Origin: Rhynchosporium graminicola
Taxonomy: Eukaryota > Ascomycota > Leotiomycetes > Helotiales > Ploettnerulaceae
Assembly: GCA_900074885.1 (NCBI GenBank)
Contig: FJUW01000008.1
Coordinates: 797,035-861,034 of the forward strand
DNA: 64,000 bases
Reading direction: 5' to 3'
Position numbers and translations under genes: made by a program. This document shows positions 1 through 12,000 of this stretch, in pieces (within the stretch, counting starts at the first letter, position 1; each line of letters starts with the position of its first letter). Below the pieces are notes generated by a model. The model was not told the DNA's origin and ran no database searches. It saw only the letters and a program-made list of their open reading frames with translations.

Positions 1-2740
1 CTAGTTTAAGGCACTATTATAGCGTCTTCTTCGTGAGGTTCTATAACTAAACTATCTTTATTAAATCGTAGATAAGAGGTACGAACTATCTTTCTATTAA
101 CTAGGTATCTATAGATATTATAACCTTCAAATCCTACTAGAATACCCTTTTCGGCTCTAGGAGCTACCTTATAGCTCTGGATTCTCTTCTCCTTATTAAT
201 TAATATAAAGACAGGATATCCCAATACACGGAGATACTTAATAGAGGGAGTATAGTTCACCCCTAGCTTAAATTATCCTAGAAGCACTTAAAAGGAGTCT
301 TCCCTTCTACTCTAGAAGTAGAAGTAAGGTTAGCGATATATATATAAGCGAGTAGAATTTCTAGCTATATATAGTTAAGTATATTCTGATCTACTATAAC
401 TATACGTACCTTCTCGATAATCGTATATATAGAGCGTTTAGCTCTTCTATCTTACTCTGAAGTATACGGAGTAGACTCCTCTAGTAGTATTCTAAGGTAG
501 TCAGTAAGCTCTTTTATCTAAGAGAGAGAGTACTCCTTACCCTTATTATATCTCTATACCTTAATTTTATAGTAATACTATATTTCGGCTAACTTAATTA
601 GCTTTTAATTAGCTAGGTATATATCCGACTTCTTAGCGTAAGTAAAAGCCCACTTTCTAGTCAAATAAGCGTATAAGAAGATAGAGGCATAAGAGTAACT
701 ATTTAGACCCTTAGGTTTAAGGTATACTATATCTATATGGATTTCATCTATTGATCTGATAAGTCGTGCACGTGCTAATACCTTATTAACCTTCCGAATA
801 GGTCGGCCTTTCTCATATAGTACGTAAAGGCGAGTTCTACTAGTCTTAAGCTCTATGAACTTTATACTAGTAACTATGGATTAAGTGCGTCGTACTACGT
901 TAAAGCTAGCGTGATATATACGTTTATACTAAAGCTCTATATCGACTGTAGCTTTCTCTACTGCTGCAGGTAAGCTGAAACCCGGAAGGCTAGCGTACCC
1001 TGCGCCGGAGGTCTCCTTAATAATAAACAGATCTTCGTTAATTGTATAGATCTCCTTCTCCTTAGACGTATAGAGAATAGAACTATATAAATAACCTCCT
1101 AATTTATTTAATTTAGAACCGGAGTATAAGCAGACTAGAGACTGCGGGATATATAGTATATCATAGCACTCTAATATGCGTACTATACTATCGGTCTTTA
1201 TCGTATAACTTCTAATACCGGTAGGGTATAATAGCCTATTAATAGTAAGTATATAGGGTAAGTCGTCTTTTAGCGTATATAAGGTAAACTTAGAAAGGTT
1301 ATTAGATATATGCTCTATAGCGCCGGTATCGAAGAGCTATCGTGACTTATTATAGTAAGAGAATATAGCTATAGAAGCTATAATAGTAGGGAAACACAGT
1401 AAAAGAGCTACGCCGAAGATGCTACTATCGTCGGAATCGTTATCCTTCTTCTTTCTACTACTAGTCTTCTTCTTATTAGTCTTATTAGTCTTACTCTCTC
1501 CCTCCTTCTTCTTTAGCTATTCAGTATGCGGGATCCACTTCTTTCTAGACTTCTCCTTAAACTCGTTCTTCTTCTGCTTATTAATAATAAAATAGTTCTC
1601 TAGAGTATACTTTAGCGATATCTATTTGTAGTACTTATAAGTCGGCCTAGCTTCCTTGCTAGCCGGCTTAGTAGCTCCTCTGCTACTTCCTTTCTTAGAA
1701 TTAGGTGCAGACTTATTACCGTATAGAGCTTAACTAGCTATCTTACTAGTAGAGTTACTTACTCTAGCTTTATTAGTAATATCTTCAATTAGACTAATTA
1801 GGGTTACTCCTGAGTTAGCCTTCTTATTCGTCTTTAGGTCGTTACTAGAAGAAACTCTTAAGAGAGAACGTTATCTTTCAGCTTATATAAGCTACTTCTC
1901 TGAAACTATAGTAATAAATATAATTAGATATTATGCCGGAGGTAGAGCTATTATCAAAGTCTCTAATTTAATAATTAAGAGCTTAAAAGCGATAATAAAC
2001 TTCTCTAGGGAGTTGAAATTATTATACTAGAGCTTAATGTAATCTTATATAGCGTTATACACTAGTATATTACTACCTACTTCGTACTACGCCTATAAGG
2101 CCTTCTATATATCTAATGCGGTAGTTTTACTAGTTATATACGCGAGAGGTCCGGCCTTATAATTCAATATAATTACTAGCTTTATTTAACTCTCTCTAGA
2201 CTCCTAATCTTACTACTTCTTAAGGGCTTTATCGTCGACCTCGTTATCCTATTCGTCTACCTCTTTAGGCACGTGGTTACGCGATTTAACGTTAAGAAAC
2301 TTACTAATTCTATTATTTTTAGTAATATTTAGTACTTTATCTCTTTATTCCGTGTAGTTCTCTCCTCCCTTAAGCTTATAGCTATCTGCTAAGTTTAAGG
2401 ATATAGAGCTACTTATCTTCTTACGTTTATATAGCTCTAGCGTAGTCGCAGTAATAAGTTCCGATTCCGGGTCTTCCGGATCCTCTAGATAGTCCTAGGA
2501 CGTCGATTTAGCGTCTATAGGGGGTAAGTCGGGTATATTTTAAGTCCTAGGGACTTAGGTAGTAGCTTCCGGCGCTAGCGCGGAAAACTCTGCACCTCGA
2601 GATGCGATAATTTCGGAATCGTCGACTTTGACTACTATACGAGTATTGATTACTATACGGCTTATATATGGTATTGAAGACTCTAAAGATTCTTCAATAG
2701 AGCTAGAGTTATCGGAGTACACTTCTTCGACTTCTTCCAA
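1..2740 (-). pseudogene. Copia-1 gag-protease-integrase polyprotein, RIP-inactivated
   Basis: The start is taken as the ATG at 2740, opening an acidic Ser-rich leader (MEEVEEVYSDNSSSIEE...). Gag follows at about 2450-1850 with a UBN2-type stretch (ALDI*KALQA*YEVGSN). A degraded zinc knuckle lies near 1590-1645. The protease keeps its active site, LFDTGAIEHI, at about 1315-1340. The integrase core carries EIHIDIVYL near 725-760 and GRAERS-like RRAKRS near 410-450; the middle acidic residue reads YNKGKEY instead of the usual DNGTEF. The integrase tail at 6-260 (EKRIQSYKVAPRAEKGILVG) has stayed open for 84 codons. Many Trp and Gln codons are TAG/TAA, so no polyprotein can be made. Confidence 0.85.
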
Positions 2741-2975
2741 TGATAGCGTAAGTGCGACAGCTAAAGAACTCTCTCTACTAGCACTCTGCGCGACTGTATT
2801 TACTATAGAAAGACGCGCTAGTTTGACTGACTATACGCGTATACTATACCTTGATCGGAAGCTCGCAACTTGAATCTCTACCTTCCCTTTTAGTACTAAG
2901 AAATAGTTCGATGCTTACTATCAAGAATCATAGTACTACTGCTTCTTTGAGTACTACTCTATTTCTGGCTATCGC

Positions 2976-2986
2976 GGCTCATAACC
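2976..2986 (-). other. Copia-1 primer-binding site, half-tRNA type
   Basis: The minus strand reads GGTTATGAGCC directly after the LTR. This is complementary to a tRNA-Met anticodon arm (GGCTCATAACC, anticodon CAT). Known Copia elements of this type prime from an internally cleaved initiator tRNA-Met rather than the tRNA 3' end. The match and position are seen; the use of a cleaved tRNA is inferred from the family. Confidence 0.65.
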
Positions 2987-3159
2987 TATAGCAAGGTTAC
3001 GTTGATCTTCAGAGTAAGGCATAGAGTAGTTGAATGATATGTATTGCAGTACTAATTACTATGGAGAATCGACAGAAGATATTATCTAGGAATATCCGCA
3101 CGGACCATGCACGTGACTACAGTCACCTGATCCATGCCAAGACCCATATCCTCGCAACA
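2987..3159 (-). repeat. Copia-1 5' LTR, 173 bp
   Basis: On the minus strand it starts TGTTGCGAGGATATGG and ends TTGCTATA, which fits an original TG...CA pair with the terminal CA mutated to TA. The boundary is fixed by the primer-binding site that follows directly. It keeps many CA and TG dinucleotides, unlike neighbouring elements, so it is less mutated. No second LTR is in the window for comparison. Confidence 0.72.
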
Positions 3160-4767
3160 TAAGGAAAGAACCCCGATAAGTAAGTCCTGCCGAGATCGAA
3201 AGACGGAAATCGGAATGACTTTACTTTTACTATAGATAAGATAAGTATATAGTCTATAACTACTATACGAAGCTAGCTAAAACCGAGAAGAAGAAAAGCT
3301 ATATAGTAGTAGCTAAGACGAAGACGAAGAAATCGAAAATAAAGGTAATCGAGATAGACGAATCGAGCTCCGAGTTAGAGAGCTCGGGAAAAGAATAGCT
3401 TCTATCGAAAATCGCTAATAGAAGCAGAAGGAGGTTAATTAAGTAGTAGTAGCAGAAGCTTAGGACTAGTTTAAGGATATAATAAATAGAGCCCTTTTCC
3501 TAGTATTTATGATAATTAATAAAGAGTATTATACTAAAACTCTACTTAATACTAGGTGCTTTTCATATAGTATTATTAATTCCCACTTTATTACTTGCTA
3601 CTGCCTTTAGCGTTTCCCTGTTTTCCCTATTAAGATAAGTTCGTTCGAAAGGGAGAGAAGTCCTATTACTAAAGTAGTAATTATCGAAATAGATATTAAC
3701 AGATATAAGGAAGCTAAGGCTTTCTTCTATATAGTATTACGCCTAGAAGACTATAATCTGATTTTAGGACTATTATAGTTTAAGAAAAACGACCTATATA
3801 TAATTATACTGAAGTCATAATACTATATTCATACTACTATTATAACCTTATGTAACTGAGTATAGGAGCCGGACTATAAGCTAGATTACTTCGTAGTATT
3901 AGTAGTAGTATTTAATAGGCTTACTCGAGGACGACTATATAAGAAGATATAGGTATTTACTATAAGTTTAGCAGATATCCAGAAGGCCCTTATACTAAAG
4001 ATAAAGACTAACCTGCGAATAAAACTCCCTGATTAGCTATATAAGTACTTTAACTTATATAATAATAAGAAAGTAGATATATTACTACTACTACGAGGTT
4101 CCGGGATTAACTATAAGATTGAACTCTAACTATATAATAGTAAGGAACTTATAGTACCCTAGGGCCTCCTGTATAATATATCTCGCGATAAATTCTTAGT
4201 ACTACGAAAGACTCTTACGAAGCTTCTTAATAAGGGATTTATTCGAGTTAGTAACTCGCTTACTACTGCTCTTATCTTATTTATAAAGAAACTAGGAAGA
4301 AAGTTATAATTTTATATTAATTACTATAAGTTGAATCGAATTACGAAGAAGGATTAATACTTATTACTACTAATCTTTAAGACTCTCCGGAATATAGGAA
4401 AAGCGAAATAGTTTATGAAACTAGATATTACTACTGCTTTCTATAAGATACGTATTACTACTAGCGATAAATAGAAGATAGCTTTTCGCACGAGATATAG
4501 TTTATATAAGTAGCTAGTAACTCCTTTTAGACTCGCGAATACCTTAAGTATATTTCAATAATATATTAATTAGGCTTTACGCGACTATTTAAACGAATTC
4601 TATTCTGCTTATATTAATAATATCCTAATCTATATAGATAGTAACTACTACTACTATCGAAAGTAAGTAGCGAAAGTTATAGTAAGATTACGCGAAGCTA
4701 GACTATAACTAGATATCGATAAGTGCGAATTCGAAGTATAAATAATAAAATACCTTAGGTTCGTAAT
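3160..4767 (+). pseudogene. Gypsy-A gag end, protease and reverse transcriptase (first half of pol)
   Basis: A Lys/Glu-rich gag tail (about 3270-3450) leads into the aspartic protease at about 3540, where LLNTRCFSY replaces an expected LLDTGC motif: both the catalytic Asp and the Gly are lost through G-to-A changes. The protease ends with YNLILGLL, matching the ILG flap-side motif. The reverse transcriptase spans about 4180-4767, with FYINYYKLNRITKKD near 4310-4360 and the catalytic site AYINNILIY at 4607-4635, where YxDD has become YINN. Several in-frame TAG/TAA stops. It is cut by the Gypsy-B insertion. Confidence 0.85.
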
Positions 4768-4998
4768 TATCACGGTCCATATCATAACGGCCTCAGGCTC
4801 CTAGGCATCATAGCAGGCAGGGCTAGCGGGATGCGGTTAGTATATACTAGAGGATAATAGGTTAGTATAACCTTACGGTTATACCTAGAGAGAGAGTCGA
4901 GAGTAGAAACCTCCTCTCTATCTTTTCTTCCCTTTACTTAGCGTACCCTTAAGGGCAAATATAACTCGTTATCTACTCCCTTTACCTCTACTGTAATA
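4768..4998 (+). repeat. Gypsy-B 5' LTR, 231 bp
   Basis: Starts TATCACGGTCCATATC and ends CTACTGTAATA; comparison with the other copy indicates original ends TG...GTAACA. Differences from the 3' LTR are mostly C/T or G/A at CA or TG sites, the RIP pattern. Confidence 0.88.
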
Positions 4999-5570
4999 TA
5001 AGAAAAGATCTATTACCTCGCTAGGAAGTAGTAATATCTATTTAGAAGCCTTAAAGCTAGTACTACCTTCTTAGTACGACTTCTATAACTTCTACCCTAC
5101 TTATACTCGATAACTTCGACTATACGCGCTATCTACTTCTATACCTCAGAAGTAGAGTATTTCAGAGAAAGCTAAACTCCCTCCCTTAATTAGTACTACC
5201 TCTATAGTATAATTCTACTAAAAAACCCTATTACGATATTTTTTACGCCCTTAGCCTCGTGCTTAGCTTTACGTATCCTCGACCTTAAACCCTTCGAAAC
5301 CCCACGACCTCTGCGAAGCTCCCTCTTACGATTCCAACTCTATATATACTTATAAGAAGAGAACTCGATAGCCGAAGTAAAGTGAACTTATAAAAGGAAT
5401 CTAAAAGTGAACCTAATTAGTAACTTCCTAATACCTCAAATATATACTCTACTAAGGGACTTTAAGAATATACTTACTCTCACGCTATATTAATCTTTAC
5501 TCCCTTAAATAGGTTACTATTAAGCTTTAGGTCCCTCTTAAGCGCGTTTTTTAGTAGTAGCGGGCCCTCT
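4999..5570 (+). other. Gypsy-B leader region, no recognised gene
   Basis: Untranslated leader between the 5' LTR and the gag frame. I could not define a convincing primer-binding site. Sequence is strongly RIP-mutated and contains nothing else I recognise. Confidence 0.4.
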
Positions 5571-6317
5571 TATATGTAACTACGCCGAAGCACTCGAGAG
5601 CCCTCTGTACTAGATAGACTCGGGTTCCCCGAATAGAAGAGGAAGAGCGAAAGCGCGCTAGCGGAGGATACTATTAGAGATACTATTAAGAGTAATACTA
5701 TTAAGGAAGAAACTAGTTCAGGGTCTAATAATAACGACTTCGAGGAAGCGGACGAGGAACTTATACCTCTAAAGTTAACCTTAACTATTAACGCTACTAC
5801 TGCCCCCCTACTTATATTACCTCTAATCTCTTCTACTTCGGAAATACGAAATGCTATACTCACTCCTTAAACTAACTTTCCGCTAGAATTCATTATAGCG
5901 CCTCCCAGTTTCTTAGATAAGTAGATATAAGTTATAAATACTACTATTACTACTACTATAACCGCTGCTTTTACTCTAGAGGCTAACGCTAATACTACTA
6001 GGAAGTCACGATCTCTTACTATAGACTTCTAACCTACTATAGATTACTTTCTTCTAAAGCTCGATAATACTATAAAGGCTATCGAGTCTTACTGAGTTAA
6101 GTTCCCTTATCTCCTCTTTACTAATTATAATAGTAAGATTAAGTACGATACGTAGAAGATAGTTATAAAGCTCTTCTTAGAAGAATATTCTGATAACTTC
6201 CTCGCTAGCGATATATAAGTTAAGGCTTACTTTAAGTATACCAGAAGAGAAGCTAAGACTATTATCCTCTAATATATAGATACTAGCGCCGATAGCTAAT
6301 TCAAGACCGCTTCTAAT

Positions 6318-6519
6318 TGTGACGGCGCATAGTATACGTGGCAGATACGGGCCAGTATTAGTGCCTTAGGTATACCCTCCTTATATATATAGAAAGTGCA
6401 GACTCCTTTAGAGCTCTATATCTTTCTATTTCCTTTATACTAGACTATATAAGATCGCTCCTAGCTTCCCTACTTATTTATTCTTACTTATATACTGCTT
6501 TAAGTCTTATATCGTTATA
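6318..6519 (+). repeat. LTR-C left LTR, 202 bp
   Basis: Starts TGTGACGGCGCATAGTATAC and ends TCTTATATCGTTATA (original ...GTTACA). Contains a TATATATATAG stretch near 6390 that could be a core promoter. The last ~95 bp match the Gypsy-E LTR. Confidence 0.9.
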
Positions 6520-6840
6520 TTAAATAGAAAGATTAAGACTACTAGGGATAGTATTAAATAATATCTTACTTAGAAAGCTCGATTATAGATAAACTCTTTA
6601 ACCTCTTTATTAAGTGTTTTAGTATCTTTATTACTTTAATATAGTTTCGGCTCTAATTCGACGGTTAGGCTTTTAAAAGAGCTAAGATTCCGGAGATCTC
6701 TTAGATAGCTAGAGATTTAGATATAATTAACGCTTAGAAGTACTAGGTTTACGAGTTACTCTCGGATACTCGAATTACCTCTCTTATATAAGGTTATAAC
6801 AGACGAATTTTAAGTAGAAACTTCCCTTAAGGCCCTAATC

Positions 6841-7206
6841 TTCACTATCCTCTTACCCGACTTTAAGTTTCCGAAAGTAGCTCTAATAGCGAAAAACCTT
6901 ACTTTTAGGCTAGGACGAAGTAGCTTATTACCCTAGCGGAAATTACTAGAATTCGACTTATAATTCCTATACCCTAGTATAATTTATCCCCCTCGGCAGA
7001 ATCGATCTCCTTCTACTAGAAAATTCATTATCCCCTTACCCGACTTCAAGTTTCCGAAAGCAGCTCTAATAGCGAAAAACCTTACTTTTAGGCTAGGACG
7101 AAGTAGCTTATTACCCTAGCGGAAATTACCGGAATTCGACTCGTAATCCCTATACCCCGGTATAATTTATCCCCTTTAGTAGAATCGACCTCCTTCTATT
7201 AGAACT
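6841..7206 (+). repeat. Tandem duplication of 183 bp inside LTR-C
   Basis: Unit 1 is 6841-7023 (TTCACTATCCTCTTACCC...) and unit 2 is 7024-7206 (TTCATTATCCCCTTACCC...). They differ at a handful of sites, mostly transitions. The related element at 29661-31861 has a single copy of this segment (about 30234-30415), so the duplication arose in the LTR-C lineage. Confidence 0.85.
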
Positions 7207-7629
7207 TTTAATTTAATACTTTCTATATCTACTTAACTAAGATATCTAACTCTCCTTAATCTTTTAGCTTCTTTAGAATTCGATTTCGACTTTCGCTTCT
7301 TCTATAACTTTTAAGTATTCTATCACTTTCGCTTAGCCTCGCTTACCTAATGCCTCCTAAGAAGGCTTAGCTAGCTCCTACGACTTTACTAGTAAACCCT
7401 AAACCTTTAGTAAACTCGATACCTTAATTACCGAAAGGATCTACTCTTAAACGCTTTTTAATTAGTAATTTATAGACCTTTAGTAAGTCGTAACTAACTG
7501 AAAGTTACGCTTTAGATTAATAGTTACTTGGATTTTATTTAGAATTCGACTTGATTTAACTTCCTTTTCTTTCGTTTTTTATTTACCTTTAAAGGCTCGA
7601 GGGCGAGCCTTTATCTTGGAAGAGGGTGA
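7207..7629 (+). pseudogene. LTR-C gag remnant and polypurine tract
   Basis: ATGCCTCCTAAGAAGGC at about 7349 matches the gag start of the sister element, but two internal deletions remove nearly all of the rest: one soon after the start and one joining the Ser/Leu-rich segment to the tail. The polypurine tract GGAAGAGGGTGA (7618-7629) precedes the right LTR. No protein can be expected. Confidence 0.6.
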
Positions 7630-7831
7630 TATAATAGCGTATAGTATACGTGGCAGATACGGGCTAGTATCGGTGCCTTAGGTATACCCTCCTTATATAT
7701 ATAGAAGGTGCAGACTCCTTTAGAGCTCTATATCTTTCTGTTTCCTTCGTACTAGACTATATAAGATCGCTCCTGGCCTCCCTACTTATTTATTCTTGCT
7801 TATATACCGCCTTGAGTCTTGTATTGTTATA
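7630..7831 (+). repeat. LTR-C right LTR, 202 bp
   Basis: Starts TATAATAGCGTATAG and ends GTATTGTTATA. The terminal TG and the CA near the end are both mutated to TA relative to the left copy, consistent with RIP acting unevenly on the two LTRs. Confidence 0.9.
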
Positions 7832-8782
7832 CTAATGTCCTTAGAGGTTTAGACTAGCGCTTCTTTAATTATAATCGTATCTAGCGTGCTAAGGCTGCTT
7901 ACGAGAACCTGAAAATAGCTAGAAATATAACTTATAACTAGTTCCGAGTTAAGTTTACTAACCTTACTACTACTAGTAAGATCTCTAGAGATAGATAGTT
8001 TAAGGATATCCTAAAGAAGATATCTCTTACCTTAAAGGCTTATATTATAGCCGAAAAGTATAAGATAGATAGTAACTATAACCTCCTCGACGAGTACCTA
8101 GCTATTATAGATCGCGAGTCTCGTAATATTACCGCTAAAGAGAACCTTATTAAGAAGGTAGCTCTTACTACTACTACTCCCGCTAGAACTCCAGGTATTC
8201 TTAAGAGAGAGACCTCCTTTAGTATCTAACGTTCTACTAAGAGTAGCTCTTAGATTAACGATCGTGCTACTAAGTTAGCTATACGATTTACTCCTAAGAC
8301 TCGTGATCCCGGATCATAAGTATCTCGTACTCCTGCTGCTACTAATACTTATCGCCTCTATAAGAAGGAAAGTTATTAAGCTCGCGAATACCCTAATACT
8401 ATAAAGATCGCCGAGATAACTAGTTAGTTAGTAGAGAATATTATTATTATATATAGTAAGGCGGACGATAATACTAATATCTCTCTCTAAGTAGAGATCG
8501 ATAAGCTATTAAAAAACTACTAAGCTATAGAATAGTCTCACCCTATAGTAAACGCCTCGATCTATAGAATAACTTGAATACTGATTTCCGTTCCCTCGCT
8601 AAAGGGAAATAATTCCTAGTTAATATAGAACTAAGAAGAAATAGATTATTTATTAAAATAGAAGTATATATCGATAGTAGAGTAAATATCTTTAGAGCTC
8701 TGCGTACCTTAGTCGCTCTTAAACTTCGTAACCTCTTAGGTATTAATTTCCTTATCTTCCTAAAACCTATTATCCTAACTAG

Positions 8783-9017
8783 TATGATGCTTGCTCTAGA
8801 AAGGTCTCACTCACTACCTAATAGGTAAGACCTTATATTGCATAGAATATGAAGTAGTAAGAATTAACTTAGAATCTATAACTAAGGAGTAAAGAACTAG
8901 AGAGAGAAGGGAAGTATATATATGAAAAGGGGCTCCTAAACTCTACTCGGGTAATCTCGCTTAGTAGTAAGTATTTCTACTAATAGGGGGAAACCTCTAA
9001 TCTGACTAGTTATTATA
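8783..9017 (-). repeat. Gypsy-D 3' LTR, 235 bp
   Basis: Plus-strand reading TATGATGCTTGCTCTAG ... GACTAGTTATTATA. On the element strand the LTR begins TATAATAACTAGTC, from an original TG start. Holds a 12-bp inverted repeat around the AGGTCTCACTCAC segment (AAGGTCTCAC / GTAAGACCTTA). Confidence 0.9.
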
Positions 9018-9032
9018 CTACTCCCCCCTCCG
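9018..9032 (-). other. Gypsy-D polypurine tract
   Basis: Minus strand CGGAGGGGGGAGTAG immediately upstream of the 3' LTR; the plus-strand DNA primer position expected for Gypsy replication. Almost free of mutation because it contains no CA/TG sites. Confidence 0.7.
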
Positions 9033-9099
9033 AAAAAAGCTCGCCCTCGAGCGTTAGTCTATTTCCTTATTACTATTAAGGTAGTCGTAATTATCTATT

Positions 9100-12000
9100 T
9101 TATCGTAGAAAGCTTTTAGCTAATCAGGGAGCTTAGTAGGGGGGCCTGCTTATATCGGGTTATCGAGGTGGAACTACTGAATCTTTACGGGAGCGTACTT
9201 AATATCTGAAGTATTATATTACGTAAGATCGACGTCTTGATTTAACTAGGAGACGCGGTATAAGAGGTTATTACGCTACTTACGGTACGTAAGTATTTCT
9301 TCGATTTCCTATTCGTTATTACTAGTGATATTAATAGGTAGTACTAGCGGTAAGGTTTATCTTAGCAAAGGATTATTTAGATACTTTTGTAGTTTAGTAG
9401 TAGGGAAGACGTTATATACCTTTATACTAGTAGGGAGCTCTAAATAGTAAAAGCTTCTAACTTTTTTAACTATACGGAAGGGTCTATTAGTCGGGAAGTC
9501 GAGTTTTTTACTAGGTCGAGTGCTTATAAAGTAGCGTATATCTAGCTAAATAAGGTCGTCTATAGTAAAGTCGACTTTATAGCGTGAGCGATTATAAGAT
9601 CGGGATATCTTAGCTTATACGCGTAGGAGGCTTGATTAGGTAGTAGTCTAGGCGTTACGCAGACGATTAGCGTAATCTAGAGCTTACTAAGTATTTAATT
9701 TGTTAGTAGGTATAGTAGAGTCGGGTAAGTCTTTCTAATTCTAATTAACGCGGGGTATATATCTATAAACGACTTTAAAGGGTAAGAGACCTCTAAGGGA
9801 GTCGTGAGGGAGGGTTATCTAGGCGTAGTCTATAATAGGTAAGAATTCCGACTAGTCGTCTTAATAGTAAGAGATAAAAGGTTATAATCTGCGTTAGAGA
9901 TATTAATTATAGATCTCTGTTTAGCTATCTATTTGCAGGTAGTCTACTATAGAAAGTTATCTTTTAGTACCGAGAATCGTAGTAATCGTAGTCTAAAAGC
10001 GAGAAACGAATTAAGGTCCTCTATTAGAGGTAATTATTAGTAGAGCTCCGAAATAGCAGTAGATATAGTATAAGTAGAGCTTTATAAGGTTACGCGTATC
10101 AGAGGTCTTATAGTAGGGAATACTAATTACTTATTTACTAAAACGATCTATAAATACGAGAACGTTATCGTAACTATATTTATCGCGATTAAAGCTATAG
10201 TAATCGATTATAATATGCTCCTATAGGCGTGATAGCACTAGTAAGGGCTATAGGAGTCCGGGCTTCTTATCTCGTAGCACTTGAATTCGTTAGTAAGTAT
10301 AGCAGTTACGGTAGTACTAGTTAATAATTAAAGCGATCCTATACTAGTAGTACTATAATAATAGGAGTTATAAGGTCTTCTTTGCACTTAGATAAGCAGT
10401 TTCTAATCGATCGTGTACTTCGCGTATAAGTAGTATATGAAAGTATGAAACATTAGGTACGATTAATCTTCTTTCGTAGAGTAGAAGATCTTTTTCTATA
10501 GTTAGTTTTCTAGAAGTAGTAGAGAGAGCTTGTTTTCGTAGTGCTTAGAGTGATAGCATAGTACGATTAGTATCGAGTACTTACTATACTATAGAGAAAA
10601 CTAGCGATAGGTCGGCGATTTCTAAGGCGTTAATAAGTTCAAAGCTATCTATAGAGTCAGAACCGTTTCGGAGGTTACTCGTAAGCAGTACTAGGTCGAT
10701 TTAGTCTTCGCGTAGTAGTTATTATAAACATTAGGCTTTCTTAGTATTATTTTAATTATCTAATTTATCTGTTCTACGAGAGAGAGCGTTAGTAAGTAGA
10801 TTATATTTCCTAGGTCGATAGGTAATTATAAAGTTATAATCTACGAGTAGCTCTGCTTATCGTGCTTATTATACGTTTAATTACTTAGAGGTCATAAAGT
10901 ACTTAAGAGCTTTATAATCAGTAATAACGCGAATCTGATATAGTACGCCTATAAGTTCAGATCTCTAGTTACTGAAAGATCGTATAATTACGAGTATTTC
11001 CTTATCGTAGATAGCGTAATTAAGCTCGGCTAGTAGTATAGTCTTAGAGAAGTAAGCTACTAGGAACTAGTCTTTATCGTGCTATTACGATAGCACACCT
11101 GCTATTACTCTGTTACTAGCGTCTATTTCGATCATATAAGGTAGATCTTGCTAATAGTAGTAGAGAAGTAGTACCGAAGTGAGAGCGTGCTTTAGGTAAT
11201 TAAAGGTATCTTTACACTCTCTAGCGAACTGAAATAATATATTATTTTTAGTAAGTTATATAAGAGGTTTCGCGATTATTCTATAGTCTTTAATGAATCG
11301 CTAGTAGAAGTTATAAAAACCTAAGAACGATTATATACCCTTAACTATAGTTAGGTAATTCTAAGATCATATAATATTAACCTTTTCAGGGTCTACCTCG
11401 ATTCCAGAAGTAGAGATAATAAATCTAAGGTATTTAGTACAAGTAATATTGAATTCATACTTCTTAAGGTCAGCTTATAATCTAGCGTCTTATAATCGTT
11501 ATAGTACCTTATGTACGTGTAATTAATACTATAGTAGGTCGTTAGAGTAGATCAGAATATTATCTAAATATACTATATAGAAGTCGTCTAAGTAATCGAA
11601 TAAGATATTATTCATATACTGCTAGTACGTCGTAAGGCTATTAGTTAGACCGAATAGTAGTACCTTGCATTTATACGCTCCGTAGCGGGTCCGGAAGGTT
11701 ATATACTCTTTAGAGGCTAGATCTATTCGAATTCGGTAGAAAGCTTAGCGAATATCTAGTTTAGTGAAGATCCTAGTAGTAGAGATTCTAGCTAGCGTTT
11801 CGTCGATTAATAGTAGTAGGTATTAATCCTTCCTCGTGAGGTTATTAAGTATACGAAAGTCTATATAGAACTATAGACTTCTATTAGCTTTCTTAACGAA
11901 AAGAATAAGTATAGCGTATAGTACTTAAGAAGGTTTAATAAAACCTTTAGATAAGTTATTAGTAATATACGCCTTTACTACTTTAAGTTCCTTAGCTAAT

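Larger units (their letters stand above)
1..3159 (-). mobile_element. Copia-1: Ty1/Copia LTR retrotransposon, 5' part (runs off left edge)
   Basis: Reading on the minus strand from 3159 leftwards: LTR, primer-binding site, gag, aspartic protease, integrase. The reverse transcriptase should lie beyond base 1. The domain order gag-PR-IN, with IN before RT, defines Ty1/Copia. The element abuts decayed Gypsy-A pol sequence at 3160, so it probably inserted into Gypsy-A; the candidate 5-bp target duplication at 3160-3164 (TAAGG) cannot be tested because the other end is outside the window. Confidence 0.88.
6318..7831 (+). mobile_element. LTR-C: non-autonomous LTR retrotransposon, 1514 bp
   Basis: Two 202-bp LTRs with 5-bp target duplications CTAAT (6313-6317, 7832-7836), inserted in Gypsy-B gag. 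The 1.1-kb interior has no pol. It is a deletion derivative of the gag-bearing relative at 29661-31861: most of gag is gone, and a 183-bp segment is duplicated in tandem. It must have been mobilised by proteins from another element; the E family is the best candidate because the LTR 3' ends and leaders match. Confidence 0.9.
5570..8782 (+). pseudogene. Gypsy-B gag and start of protease, split by LTR-C
   Basis: The plus-strand frame gives an acidic linker (TSSGSNNNDFEEADEELIP, about 5710-5770), then gag-like sequence at 6030-6290 that stops at 6317 where LTR-C inserted and resumes at 7837 (AKAAYENLKIARNITYN). A zinc knuckle remnant (YRLYKKESY*ARECPN) lies near 8350-8390; two Cys and the His are lost but the last Cys is kept. 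The protease starts near 8665 (VYIDSRVNIFRALRT, from a DSG-type site) and is broken at 8782 by Gypsy-D. Stops are TAG/TAA at Gln/Trp-like positions. Confidence 0.75.

Noticed and set aside
2628..2873. 81-codon plus-strand open frame
   Set aside because: Antisense to the Ser/Glu-rich start of the Copia-1 gag, which joins the rest of gag on the minus strand.
5570..5863. 97-codon minus-strand open frame
   Set aside because: It is antisense to the gag frame of Gypsy-B, which has protein-like acidic sequence and continues downstream across LTR-C.
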